In this document: positions 8,350-16,213 of the stretch, piece after piece
How the letters are laid out: every line of letters begins with the position of its first letter
Numbering within the stretch: position 1 is the stretch's first letter
Assembly (NCBI GenBank): GCA_964558665.1
Contig: CAZLFA010000068.1
Location: 1-21,161 of the forward strand
Source of the DNA: CAZLFA01 sp964558665
Lineage (GTDB): Bacteria; Desulfobacterota; Syntrophia; Syntrophales; PHBD01
Reading direction: 5' to 3'
DNA: 21,161 nucleotides
Program-made: the position numbers and the translations under genes
Notes under the pieces: generated by a model
Told to the model about the DNA's origin: nothing
What the model saw: only the letters and a program-made list of their open reading frames with translations
The model's database searches: none

Positions 8350-8430
8350 AAACGCGGCTTCTTCACAGAACAGCGGTATTTCCCCTGATCACTGCCGATA
8401 TAGTTCCCATATGCCAGGAGATTACAGAGC

Positions 8431-9474
8431 ATGCAGAAAAAATCATCCTATAAAAGTGCCGGAGTAGACATAGATGTAGCCACTGAATTTGTTGAACGGA
8501 TAAAACCGATTGTAAAAAAAACCGTCCGGCAGGAGGTTATGAGCGGAATTGGAGGCTTTGGGGCTCTCTTTCATCTCGGCACTACAAAATACAAAAAACC
8601 CATTCTCGTATCATCAACAGACGGGGTTGGAACAAAACTGAAGATCGCCCACCTCATGAACAAGCATGACACGGTAGGAATCGACCTGGTTGCCATGTCG
8701 GTCAATGATGTGCTTGTTCAGGGAGCTGAACCCCTTTTTTTTCTTGATTACCTGGCAACGGGTAAGCTGGATGTCGAAACGAGCGTAAGCATCATCGAAG
8801 GCATAGCCAACGGATGCAAAGATGCAGGATGCGCTCTCATCGGCGGGGAAACAGCGGAGATGCCCGGTTTTTACAAGGACGGCGAATATGATCTGGCAGG
8901 ATTCTGCGTTGGTGTTGTGGAAGAAGAAAAAATAATCGACGGATCAACGATACGTGTAGGCGACGCCATTATAGGCCTCGCATCAAGCGGCATACACAGC
9001 AATGGCCTTTCACTTGCCAGAAAGGTTCTCATCAAACCGCCCAAATACAATATCCATGACCATATAGACAGCCTGGATAATACAATCGGAGCAGAACTTC
9101 TCAAACCAACCCGTATATACGCCAAGTCACTATTAAACCTGTTCAAGAGTTTCGAAATCAAGGGCCTTGTACATATAACCGGCGGCGGTTTCATCGACAA
9201 CATACCAAGAATAGTCCGCGGGGCGTGCCGGGCAGTCATAAAAAAAGGCAGTTGGAATATTCCTCCCGTATTTTCTGTGATTCAGTCCATTGGAAAAGTA
9301 GATGAAGCTGAGATGTACCGGGTTTTCAACATGGGCATCGGCATGATAATTGTGGTTTCCGAAAAGGAGAAGCAGGAAGTTATGGAACGCCTGACCCGGC
9401 TTGGCGAGAAACCATATCTGATCGGCGGAATCGAAAAAAGAAAGGCCGACCAGCCCTATATTTCCATTGTTTAA
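8431..9474 (+). CDS. purM: Phosphoribosylformylglycinamidine cyclo-ligase (AIR synthetase)
   Basis: PurM closes the imidazole ring in purine synthesis: FGAM plus ATP gives AIR. The 347-aa length is normal. Diagnostic sequences are SGIGGFGALF (38-47), the nucleotide-binding STDGVGTKLK (62-71), SVNDVLVQGAEPLFFLDYLATG (starting at 90) and GGETAEMPG (138-146), with ITGGGFIDNIPR in the C-terminal half. AGGAGA about 10 bp upstream supports the ATG. It begins a plus-strand run with purN 23 bp downstream, so the steps 5 and 3 enzymes are made together. No purine riboswitch is evident in the leader. Confidence 0.97.
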   Translation: MQKKSSYKSAGVDIDVATEFVERIKPIVKKTVRQEVMSGIGGFGALFHLGTTKYKKPILVSSTDGVGTKLKIAHLMNKHDTVGIDLVAMSVNDVLVQGAEPLFFLDYLATGKLDVETSVSIIEGIANGCKDAGCALIGGETAEMPGFYKDGEYDLAGFCVGVVEEEKIIDGSTIRVGDAIIGLASSGIHSNGLSLARKVLIKPPKYNIHDHIDSLDNTIGAELLKPTRIYAKSLLNLFKSFEIKGLVHITGGGFIDNIPRIVRGACRAVIKKGSWNIPPVFSVIQSIGKVDEAEMYRVFNMGIGMIIVVSEKEKQEVMERLTRLGEKPYLIGGIEKRKADQPYISIV

Positions 9475-9497
9475 AACATACCTTGTTGAATTGAGAT

Positions 9498-10163
9498 ATG
9501 GCCAGAATAGTTCCCATTGGTGTCCTTGTATCAGGAAGCGGCTCCAACCTGCAATCTATAATAGATAATATCGAGAACGGCAAACTTAATGCTGTAATCA
9601 GGATTATTATCAGCAATAATAACGATGCCTATGCGCTGAAGCGCGCAGAGCTTCATGGGATACCTTCAGCAGTTCTTAAACATACGGATTTCGGCAACCG
9701 TGAAGAGTTCGATACCGCCATGATCGAAATCCTCAAAAGACACAACGTGGAACTGGTGGTCATGGCAGGATTCATGCGGCTTTTGAGCCCTTTGTTCCTG
9801 AAGTCCTTTCCCATGAAAATTATGAACATACACCCGGCGCTCCTCCCTGCTTTTCCGGGTATTCATGTTCAGAAGAAGGCCGTGGACTACGGCGTAAAGT
9901 TCTCCGGATGCACGGTACATTTTGCCGATGAAGGCGTAGATACTGGTCCTATCATTATTCAATCGGCAGTTCCTGTCCTCGACAACGACACGGAGGATAC
10001 GCTTTCAGCCAGGATTTTGAAAGAGGAGCATCGTATATATCCGAAAGCCATACAGCTTTTTGCCGAGGGAAAACTTAAAATCGACGGCAGAAAAGTTACT
10101 CTCGTTCAAGGAACGTGTTCATCGGAAACAGCACTGCACAATCCGCCGCTTGAAGGCTTCTAA
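9498..10163 (+). CDS. purN: Phosphoribosylglycinamide formyltransferase 1 (GART)
   Basis: PurN transfers a formyl group from 10-formyl-tetrahydrofolate to GAR, giving FGAR. The N-terminal VLVSGSGSNLQ loop (9-19) binds the substrate phosphate, and the catalytic triad is present: Asn110 and His112 in MNIHPALLPAFPG, and Asp148 in GVDTGPI. At 221 aa it is slightly longer than the E. coli enzyme (212 aa); the last 15 residues are a divergent tail. It follows purM with 23 bp between, and no strong ribosome site precedes it (only GAGAT near 9492-9496), so reinitiation from purM is likely. It is followed 16 bp later by the phosphofructokinase gene. Confidence 0.96.
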   Translation: MARIVPIGVLVSGSGSNLQSIIDNIENGKLNAVIRIIISNNNDAYALKRAELHGIPSAVLKHTDFGNREEFDTAMIEILKRHNVELVVMAGFMRLLSPLFLKSFPMKIMNIHPALLPAFPGIHVQKKAVDYGVKFSGCTVHFADEGVDTGPIIIQSAVPVLDNDTEDTLSARILKEEHRIYPKAIQLFAEGKLKIDGRKVTLVQGTCSSETALHNPPLEGF

Positions 10164-10179
10164 ACATGGGAGCAATCTC

Positions 10180-11490
10180 GTGAATCAGCCTCTATACGAC
10201 TTTTCAATAAAATCACTCGGGACGTGTACTATCCCCTCGCCTGTCAGCCTGAGCCAGTACATTTCAGACGCAAGCAGGGTTTTATTCAATGTCAGCCTTG
10301 ACAGCTATTCCGAATTGAAATCTCCGGATGGAAAACCGCTTTCCATTGAAGTAGCCGGTCCCAGAAAATTGATCTATTTCAATCCGGCATCAACCAGGGC
10401 CGCGATTGTCACCTGCGGCGGCATCTGCCCGGGAATCAACGACGTAATACGTTCCATAGTCATGGAACTTTATCACCGCTACGTAGTGCATAAGATTTTC
10501 GGCATACGTTATGGATTCAGAGGCATGATACCTGAATACGGCCATGCTCCTGTACTGTTAACCCCTGAAACAGTGAAAGACATCCACGCCACAGGAGGAA
10601 GTTTTCTTTCTTCGTCAAGGGGCAAACAGGAAACACCTGAAATCGTCGATGCCCTGGTTAATATGGGGATTGACCTTTTTTTCTGCATAGGGGGTGACGG
10701 CACAATGAGAGCTGCGCAAACCGTCACCGAAGAAATATTGAAAAGAAATCTGCAGATCAGCCTTATAGGAATCCCCAAGACCATTGACAATGATCTCAAT
10801 CTCATCCAGAAGACGTTCGGCTATGATACGGCCATTTCTGAAGCAGTCAATGCCATACGCTGTGCACATGTAGAGGCCAAGGGTTCCCCCATGGGAGTGG
10901 GCATTGTAAAAATCATGGGAAGACAGTCCGGGCATATCGCAGTCGGAGCAGCTCTTGCACAGAACGATGCCAACTTTGTTCTGATCCCGGAGGTGCCCTT
11001 CGATCTTGATGGAGAAAGAGGGTTCCTGAGAATGCTGGAAAAGCGACTGAAGGACAGGGGCCATTGTGTTGTGCTTGCCGCAGAAGGGGCCGGACAGGAG
11101 TTATTCAACAGGGGGGAGGATAAATATGAAACCGATGCCTCAGGAAATATCAAGCTGCTTGATATTGGTATTCTTCTGAAGCAAAGAATAGAGTCTTACT
11201 TCAAGAAGGCTGCCATTGAAGTGAATGTCAAGTATATAGACCCCAGCTACATGATCAGAAGTGTTCCCGCAAGCGCCAGTGACAGTATCTACTGCGGAGC
11301 TCTGGGACAGTACGCGGCACATGCCGGCATGGCCGGCAAGACAGGCATGCTGGTCGGACTTCTCAAGGATGAATATGTCCACCTTCCCCTGCACAGCGTC
11401 ACATCGGGAAAGAAGGTTGATCCGGAAGGAAATATATGGATGCGTGTCCTTGAGGCCACAGGCCAGCCTGCATCAATGAAAAACCTTTGA
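10180..11490 (+). CDS. 6-phosphofructokinase, TP0108-like long type, probably ATP-dependent
   Basis: This enzyme phosphorylates fructose 6-phosphate at C1 in glycolysis. At 436 aa it belongs to the long bacterial/plant/trypanosomatid group rather than the 320-aa E. coli PfkA type. Motifs: TCGGICPGINDVIR (78-91), GGDGT (171-175), IPKTIDND (198-205, catalytic Asp203) and MGRQSG (246-251). By family rules, Gly174 after GGD favours ATP (PPi enzymes carry Asp there), while Lys200 is the residue found in PPi enzymes and in the trypanosomal ATP enzymes. The combination fits the ATP-using members of the PPi-like clade. The start is GTG 10180, set by GGGAG at 10168-10172; an open frame upstream to 10060 only overlaps purN. 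It is the third gene of the purM run. Confidence 0.93.
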   Translation: MNQPLYDFSIKSLGTCTIPSPVSLSQYISDASRVLFNVSLDSYSELKSPDGKPLSIEVAGPRKLIYFNPASTRAAIVTCGGICPGINDVIRSIVMELYHRYVVHKIFGIRYGFRGMIPEYGHAPVLLTPETVKDIHATGGSFLSSSRGKQETPEIVDALVNMGIDLFFCIGGDGTMRAAQTVTEEILKRNLQISLIGIPKTIDNDLNLIQKTFGYDTAISEAVNAIRCAHVEAKGSPMGVGIVKIMGRQSGHIAVGAALAQNDANFVLIPEVPFDLDGERGFLRMLEKRLKDRGHCVVLAAEGAGQELFNRGEDKYETDASGNIKLLDIGILLKQRIESYFKKAAIEVNVKYIDPSYMIRSVPASASDSIYCGALGQYAAHAGMAGKTGMLVGLLKDEYVHLPLHSVTSGKKVDPEGNIWMRVLEATGQPASMKNL

Positions 11491-11509
11491 CCTCAGGGAG
11501 TGAAGCGTT

Positions 11510-11929
11510 ATGAAAACAATTCTTGCTGTTTGCGTTGCAATTCTGTTTCTTGCATGTTCACCTGCCGCGCAGGACACGCATATAAAAGACTCACAAGCAC
11601 ATACACAAAAAAACATTCTTCTGACTGATCCTGCAAAACCGATCGAAGTAAAAAAAGGCGAAACCTTTTCCATTCATCTTGCATCAAATCCGACTACGGG
11701 TTTCAAATGGCAGCTGGCCGGTCCACTCGACAGCAGCACTCTTATTGAAGCAGGACACGAATACTCAAGACCCGCATCCAGGTTGGCAGGTGCGGGAGGA
11801 AAGGAAATCTGGAAATTCAGGGCGGTGGACAAGGGTAAAGCAGTAATTGAAATGGAATATGTCCGCCCCTGGGAGAAGCAAACAGCGCCGGCCGGAAAAG
11901 CTTCATTCAGAATAATCGTCCTGGATTAA
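11510..11929 (+). CDS. Chagasin-like (I42) cysteine-protease inhibitor lipoprotein
   Basis: The 139-aa product has a lipoprotein signal (lipobox LFLAC, Cys16), so it should be attached to a membrane facing the periplasm. The mature part carries all three inhibitory loops of the chagasin/I42 family: NPTTG (60-64), GAGG (94-97) and RPW (119-121). In characterised family members these loops block papain-type proteases. GGGAGTG about 7 bp upstream supports ATG 11510, and it starts 19 bp after the phosphofructokinase stop, so it is probably co-transcribed with purM-purN-pfk although functionally unrelated. No C1 peptidase gene is in the window, so its target is unknown. Confidence 0.88.
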   Translation: MKTILAVCVAILFLACSPAAQDTHIKDSQAHTQKNILLTDPAKPIEVKKGETFSIHLASNPTTGFKWQLAGPLDSSTLIEAGHEYSRPASRLAGAGGKEIWKFRAVDKGKAVIEMEYVRPWEKQTAPAGKASFRIIVLD

Positions 11930-11985
11930 TTGATTCACCGGATATACATTGATTACGTGCAGTTGTCCGGCATGGCGATTCATTA

Positions 11986-12588
11986 TCAGGATTTCGCTCT
12001 GATGCTTTCAGTGCTTGTCAAGTCAGGCCGTTTTCCTGTAATCCCGGAATAAAAAGCCTGTATTTCTTGCATATCTTTCTCAATGTCGCCGTTTGGAACG
12101 AAAACCGGTCCCAGGCCCCCGACCTTGCGTTTATAATCAACAAACCCAAGAATTATGGGAACTCCGGCTCCATAGGCGATATAATAAAACCCCGTTTTCC
12201 AGTATCGGACCTTTTTTCTCGTCCCCTCAGGCGGTACAATCATAACCATCTTCTCTTCCTTCTTGAAGACTTCTATGGACTGTTCAACCATATTATTGGC
12301 CTTGGAACGGTCAATGGGAATGCCGCCCAACCATGTGCACAATGTTTTGAAGGGCGGCCTGAATATGGAATCCTTTCCCATCCAATATACCTTAAGAGGG
12401 AATGCGAAAGCGATAATCAGAGTATAAAAGAGATCCCAGTTGGATGTATGAGGAGCGGCGATCATAACGCATTTGGGGAAATCCGGCAGCTTCCCATCCC
12501 TTCGCCAGCCTTTTATTTTCATGTAAAATCTGGCAAAATGATGCAGAAATCTGCTTAAGAAAGGTGTGTCAAAGATTGTATAGTGCAT
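11986..12588 (-). CDS. PlsC-like lysophospholipid acyltransferase family protein
   Basis: A 200-aa member of the glycerolipid acyltransferase superfamily, which moves acyl chains onto lysophospholipids or related alcohols at the inner membrane. The catalytic H-x4-D box is APHTSNWD (His47, Asp52), followed by GGIPIDR (88-94) and PPEGTR (119-124). It is short and divergent from PlsC proper, closer to the small 1-acylglycerol-3-phosphate acyltransferase-like proteins that act on unknown acceptors, so the substrate is open. I start at ATG 12588 because AAGGA lies 8 bp upstream on the coding strand; the longer frame to 12621 would need a TTG start. It converges with the I42 gene and diverges from rpmB. 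Confidence 0.88.
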   Translation of the reverse strand: MHYTIFDTPFLSRFLHHFARFYMKIKGWRRDGKLPDFPKCVMIAAPHTSNWDLFYTLIIAFAFPLKVYWMGKDSIFRPPFKTLCTWLGGIPIDRSKANNMVEQSIEVFKKEEKMVMIVPPEGTRKKVRYWKTGFYYIAYGAGVPIILGFVDYKRKVGGLGPVFVPNGDIEKDMQEIQAFYSGITGKRPDLTSTESIRAKS

Positions 12589-12615
12589 GTTCGATGTCCT
12601 TAGTATAAAAAATCC

Positions 12616-12642
12616 TTGCAATATTTACTTTAATGGTATAGG
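12616..12642 (+). promoter_or_regulatory. Possible promoter for rpmB
   Basis: TTGCAA (12616-12621) and TATAGG (12637-12642) are 15 bp apart, shorter than ideal, but the -10 is preceded by TGg as in extended -10 promoters. It would give a leader of about 28 nt before rpmB. Confidence 0.3.
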
Positions 12643-12675
12643 ACGCAACATCTTTTTTTCGTCAGGAGAATAAAC

Positions 12676-12873
12676 ATGTCCAGAGTATGTGAGGTTTGCG
12701 GCAAAAAGCCGGTTGTGGGCAACAATGTCAGCCACGCTAACAATAAAACTAAAAGAACATGGTACCCTAATCTTCAGAAGGTGCGCTACGAAGACAAGAA
12801 GACCGGATCGGTAAAAAGATTAAAGGTCTGCACCAGATGTCTCCGCGCCGGTTTTGTCAAGAAAGCGGCATAG
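12676..12873 (+). CDS. rpmB: Large-subunit ribosomal protein L28 (bL28)
   Basis: bL28 is a small basic protein of the 50S subunit. The 65-aa product shows the family start (SRVCEVCGKKPVVGNNVSH), RTWYPNL near 27-33 and the C-terminal VCTRCLRAGFVKKA. Four cysteines (Cys5, Cys8, Cys52, Cys55) form the zinc-binding set, so this is the zinc-containing (C+) form; many bacteria keep a C- form for low zinc, and none is seen here. CAGGAGAA 6-7 bp upstream is a good ribosome site. It stands alone, and its last 17 bp overlap the end of the minus-strand gene at 12857. Confidence 0.96.
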   Translation: MSRVCEVCGKKPVVGNNVSHANNKTKRTWYPNLQKVRYEDKKTGSVKRLKVCTRCLRAGFVKKAA

Positions 12874-13663
12874 CATAAGGTTGATCCTTGCCCAAACCGG
12901 CATCCTGCATCGCTTTGACAACAGTCGGCATAAAGCTTTTATAGTCCCGGGCCAGGACCGTTCCTTTAATAATAAGTTCTCTTACACCCCGTCGAACAAG
13001 ATCGTTATCGCAATCAAGGCCGAACTTCTTAATAAATAAAGTGGTTCGGCCTTCGATATTTTTTACCTGTTTCATTCGCTCCATGCTGTAGAAATTTTGC
13101 GCCTCGCGAATAGCCTCTTCCGCTGTTTTTTCTTCAATGCCGTACAGCCATTTGATGCCGTCGCAGAAATTTCCAACATCATGGTTTACGGTATATTCCA
13201 GTGATTCGCAGAAGCGATCAATTATTGCTTTATCACTGAGATCGTTTATCAATACATGATCAAAAGCTATTTCCATTATCATATGGCTGCGATATGCAGC
13301 TTCTGCAAGAGTCAGGGATTGTCCGGCACTTGCATAGAGATCGATGAGCCCCGGTATTAACGATCTTCCTTTCACATATGAATATCCCCCGGCATCTGGA
13401 ACAAACTCAGTCACAGGTTCATAGCAGATTTTACCGTAATGTGAAATGTCATCAACCATCAGATGAAATTGAACATACGAAACTTTTCTGTATTTTTTCG
13501 GTATCTCCTGAAATCTGGATATGCCGTGGGTATGAGCGGAAGAAATATTCTTATGGATGGATAGAATATCAGGAACAATGTTGTAGGAGAAGATATCCAG
13601 ATCACGGCTGTCGATCAGGCGATCGCCGATCACCTCCATTAAAAGCCATGTATGAGTCAACAT
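12857..13663 (-). CDS. Uncharacterised His/Asp-rich helical protein (268 aa)
   Basis: I do not recognise a named family. The N-terminal 80 residues carry many possible metal ligands: His4, Asp32 (in NIVPD), His37, His44, His46, His67, Asp71, Asp72 and His75 (in HLMVDDISHYG). The pattern of a start like MLTHTW, a PD after about 30 residues, then spaced His and a D-x2-SH motif recalls all-helical zinc-dependent phospholipase C-like hydrolases, but this is a resemblance, not an assignment. The rest is helical with no signal peptide or membrane segment, so it is probably cytoplasmic. ATG 13663 is chosen over GTG 13669. It follows the DUF4911 gene on the same strand by about 33 bp, so the two form an operon, and it converges with rpmB with a 17-bp overlap. 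Confidence 0.78.
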   Translation of the reverse strand: MLTHTWLLMEVIGDRLIDSRDLDIFSYNIVPDILSIHKNISSAHTHGISRFQEIPKKYRKVSYVQFHLMVDDISHYGKICYEPVTEFVPDAGGYSYVKGRSLIPGLIDLYASAGQSLTLAEAAYRSHMIMEIAFDHVLINDLSDKAIIDRFCESLEYTVNHDVGNFCDGIKWLYGIEEKTAEEAIREAQNFYSMERMKQVKNIEGRTTLFIKKFGLDCDNDLVRRGVRELIIKGTVLARDYKSFMPTVVKAMQDAGLGKDQPYAMPLS

Positions 13664-13696
13664 TAACACTCAGTAATTCTCTTTACCAGACAGTTA

Positions 13697-13948
13697 TTAC
13701 CCTTCCGCTGCGGATACGGTTTTCATGTCTATTTCATCAGCCAGGGCATGCAGGATGTTTCTCACATCATCGACAAAATCAGGCAGAATCGAAATTTTAA
13801 GCACCGCCTCAGCAGGGTCAATTGTGGTTACATTTACGAGCCCCTCGTATCCTTCAAGGATAAATTGCAGTAAAACTATGTCATGCGTCCCGACTCTTAC
13901 GTATATATCATTAACCCCCGTTTTTGGTGATTGAAACTCCAATGTCAT
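13697..13948 (-). CDS. DUF4911 domain protein (83 aa)
   Basis: The small protein contains the DUF4911 pattern: a strand (DIYVRVGTHDIVLLQFILEGYEG starting about residue 13), then VTTIDPAEAVLKISILP and a final helix of about 20 residues. The beta-alpha-beta layout resembles small ligand-binding folds, but the biochemical role of the family is unknown. I start at ATG 13948; the frame continues to a TTG at 13993, but the upstream residues look unlike the family and the GAGGCAGGGG before 13948 provides a ribosome site, though close. It is the first gene of a two-gene minus operon and diverges from recJ. Confidence 0.8.
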   Translation of the reverse strand: MTLEFQSPKTGVNDIYVRVGTHDIVLLQFILEGYEGLVNVTTIDPAEAVLKISILPDFVDDVRNILHALADEIDMKTVSAAEG

Positions 13949-14008
13949 CCCCTGCCTCGCTGGTTTCCTACCATGCAGATGCAGTAATATCAAGGAGCAA
14001 TTCTTCTC

Positions 14009-14036
14009 TTGACATCAAAGGTCATGTTGGTATTAT
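14009..14036 (+). promoter_or_regulatory. Strong sigma70-type promoter for recJ
   Basis: A perfect -35 TTGACA (14009-14014) is separated by 16 bp from TATTAT (14031-14036). Transcription would start near 14043, giving a leader of 23 nt to ATG 14066 or 47 nt to ATG 14090. Confidence 0.6.
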
Positions 14037-14065
14037 GAGCCGATTTAAATTAGAAATCGCGGCGC

Positions 14066-15829
14066 ATGTGTGCCGCTGGAATAGACACTATGCATATACC
14101 CGGTTTACCGACAACGCATTGGCGTTTATCGGATGTACATAAAGATACCTGGGACTCTCTCGCCAAAGAACTCGGTATTAATCCCATTATTTCTCAAATC
14201 TTAACCAGCCGCGACATCCTCACCGCGGATGAGGGCATGCGCTATCTTTCGCCCGCCCTCAAAAATTTGCACAACCCTTTTCTGATGAAGGATATGGAAA
14301 AGGGTGTCAATCGACTGATCAAAGCCCTTTATGGACATGAAAAGATTCTGATATATGGTGATTATGATGCAGATGGCATTACATCTGTGGTTGTTTTGCT
14401 GAAATTCCTCCGGTTACTTGACCCCACAGTATCTTATTATATACCTGACCGCCTTTCCGAAGGCTACAGTCTTAACACGGCAGCGATCGATAAAATGAAG
14501 ACGGAGAATATCAGCCTTCTGATAACCGTTGACTGCGGCGTCTCCGACCATGAGCAGATTTCTTACGCCCATAGCATAGGGATTGATACAATAATCCTTG
14601 ATCATCATGAGGTCCCGGGTGTTTTGCCGGCCGCAGTGGCCACCATTAACCCCCATCAGCCCGATTGCCGCTTTCCATTCAAGCACTTGGCTGCTGTAGG
14701 CATAGTGTTTAATTTTGTCATCGCTCTGCGTGGAGTCCTGAGAAAAGAAGGATTCTGGAACGGCAGATCATACCCTAATCTTAAAGAATATCTCGATCTG
14801 GTAGCGTTAGGAACAATAGGCGATATCGTACCCCTTATAGATGAAAACAGAATATTCACCAAGGTTGGTCTTGAGCTTGTAACGGAAGGCAAAAGAACAG
14901 GCCTGAAAGCGTTGAAGGAAATATGCGGAGTGGACAGTCAGGTTATCGACTCTTCAAAGGCATCTTACAGCCTGATACCAAGGATAAATGCAGCCGGACG
15001 CATCGGCTTGCCGCAGGATGCTGTGCAGATTCTCATGACTGACAACCTGGAGGAAGCATACTCGATTGCACGCAGACTGGAGACCCATAACCGTAAACGA
15101 CAAGACATAGAAAAAGCCATCCTCAAGGAGATCATTGAAGAGATAGAAAGCAATGTTGACATAGAAAATTCCCGTGTACTGGTGTTCGCATCCCGCAAAT
15201 GGCACCCCGGTGTCATAGGCATCGTTGCCTCCCGCCTTGTTGACAGGTATTGCCGGCCTGCAATATTGATCAGTATTAATAATGGAATAGGCAAAGGGTC
15301 CGGAAGAAGCATTCTCGATTTTGACATATACCAAAACCTCAAGAAATGTGATTCCATCCTTCTATCATACGGCGGTCATCGCTACGCAGCCGGTATCTCA
15401 ATAAAGGAAGATGATATAAAGGAATTTGCAGAAAGCTTCGAAAAACTGATGCATGAAGACATCAAGGTTTCTGATTTCATTACCCAGACGATGATAGATG
15501 CCCAGTGTGACCTGTCCGACATTAATCATGCGCTGATGTCGGACATAGAAAAACTTGCCCCGTTTGGAACATCAAATCCTGAACCTGTACTGTGCGTAAG
15601 GAATGTAAATGTTACCTCTCCTTCCGTCGTCGGCAACAATCATCTCAGAATGAGAATCAACAGGGACGGCATTTCCTGCAATTCCATATGGTTCAGCAAA
15701 GGCCATTTTATAAAAGCCATATCAGGCTCTATCATAGACATTGCCTTTACTCCGCAGATCAACAACTGGAATGGAATGTCTGACATCCAGTTAAAAATGA
15801 AAGACGTAACTCTGCAAGCCGGTTCCTGA
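14066..15829 (+). CDS. recJ: Single-stranded-DNA-specific exonuclease RecJ
   Basis: RecJ degrades single-stranded DNA 5' to 3' in recombination and mismatch or base-excision repair. At 587 aa it has normal length. The DHH core is intact: DYDADG (99-104), VDCG (155-158), DHHEVP (179-184), NPHQPDC (195-201) and LAAVGIVFNF (208-217). The DHHA1 part includes the metal/ssDNA segment GIGKGSGRSI and SYGGHRYAAG near 435-445, and the OB-like C-terminal region is present. The start is uncertain: ATG 14066 has no ribosome site, while ATG 14090 has a weak GGA 9 bp upstream and would give 579 aa. It stands alone behind its own promoter and is followed by the palindromic repeat at 15871. Confidence 0.96.
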   Translation: MCAAGIDTMHIPGLPTTHWRLSDVHKDTWDSLAKELGINPIISQILTSRDILTADEGMRYLSPALKNLHNPFLMKDMEKGVNRLIKALYGHEKILIYGDYDADGITSVVVLLKFLRLLDPTVSYYIPDRLSEGYSLNTAAIDKMKTENISLLITVDCGVSDHEQISYAHSIGIDTIILDHHEVPGVLPAAVATINPHQPDCRFPFKHLAAVGIVFNFVIALRGVLRKEGFWNGRSYPNLKEYLDLVALGTIGDIVPLIDENRIFTKVGLELVTEGKRTGLKALKEICGVDSQVIDSSKASYSLIPRINAAGRIGLPQDAVQILMTDNLEEAYSIARRLETHNRKRQDIEKAILKEIIEEIESNVDIENSRVLVFASRKWHPGVIGIVASRLVDRYCRPAILISINNGIGKGSGRSILDFDIYQNLKKCDSILLSYGGHRYAAGISIKEDDIKEFAESFEKLMHEDIKVSDFITQTMIDAQCDLSDINHALMSDIEKLAPFGTSNPEPVLCVRNVNVTSPSVVGNNHLRMRINRDGISCNSIWFSKGHFIKAISGSIIDIAFTPQINNWNGMSDIQLKMKDVTLQAGS

Positions 15830-15870
15830 CCAAGACCAATTCATCAGCCTGCATCCATCCAATCTTCTAA

Positions 15871-16093
15871 GACCCTTGTCGGGCAATAAAATTATCCCGG
15901 ATTACGCAATAGAACGTATAGGCACTTGGATAAGTGAATATTATTCTGGTCAACGGGGTTTTCGAGCGGCGAATCAAATATTTTTCTTGTGAAAAATATT
16001 CTAAACCGCGGAAATCCTCTTTGACCAGGATACCAAAGGGTATTATTGCGTAATCCGGGATTATCATTTGTGGAAAAATATTGGGCAAGGGTC
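15871..16093. repeat. Palindromic MITE-like repeat element (223 bp)
   Basis: The 384 bp between recJ and bTHX are mostly one imperfect palindrome. The ends are GACCCTTG (15871-15878) and its complement CAAGGGTC (16086-16093). Inward, 15891-15911 pairs with 16044-16064 in 20 of 21 positions (core CCCGGATTACGCAATA). Next, TATTCTGGTCAA (15942-15953) pairs with TTGACCAGGATA (16021-16032) with one mismatch. At the tip, AATATTTTTC (15977-15986) and GAAAAATATT (15991-16000) form a perfect 10-bp stem with a 4-nt loop. The left arm has about 20 extra bases that contain their own hairpin (CACTT/AAGTG, 15923-15936). It encodes no credible protein. Such structures are typical of non-autonomous transposable elements or REP-like repeats, and its RNA could also end recJ transcripts. 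No clear target-site duplication is visible. A partial second copy lies at 20755-20810. Confidence 0.75.
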
Positions 16094-16213
16094 AGACTTA
16101 CGCCAAAACTTCCCGGTCATCCTTCAGCCCTGAAACATCATTCCTATGTTTTTTTTTGTGTTTTTCAAACTCTGTGATATATGTCTGTTAACTATCAACA
16201 GGGAGGATGATTC

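Noticed and set aside
8239..8430. Purine riboswitch in the purM leader
   Set aside because: No paired three-helix junction or conserved purine-aptamer loop bases could be found.
10060..10179. N-terminal extension of the phosphofructokinase frame
   Set aside because: It overlaps the end of purN out of frame, has no ribosome site and lacks family similarity; GTG 10180 with GGGAG upstream is the better start.
10615..11064. 149-aa minus-strand open frame inside the phosphofructokinase gene
   Set aside because: It lies opposite conserved catalytic motifs (GGDGT, TIDND), so it is a shadow of the real reading frame.
12067..12558. 163-aa plus-strand open frame over the acyltransferase gene
   Set aside because: The minus strand carries HTSNWD and PEGTR motifs; the plus frame has none and an unnatural composition.
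15867..16088. 73-aa minus-strand frame over the palindromic repeat
   Set aside because: The sequence is explained by the inverted repeat structure, and there is no ribosome site or family likeness.
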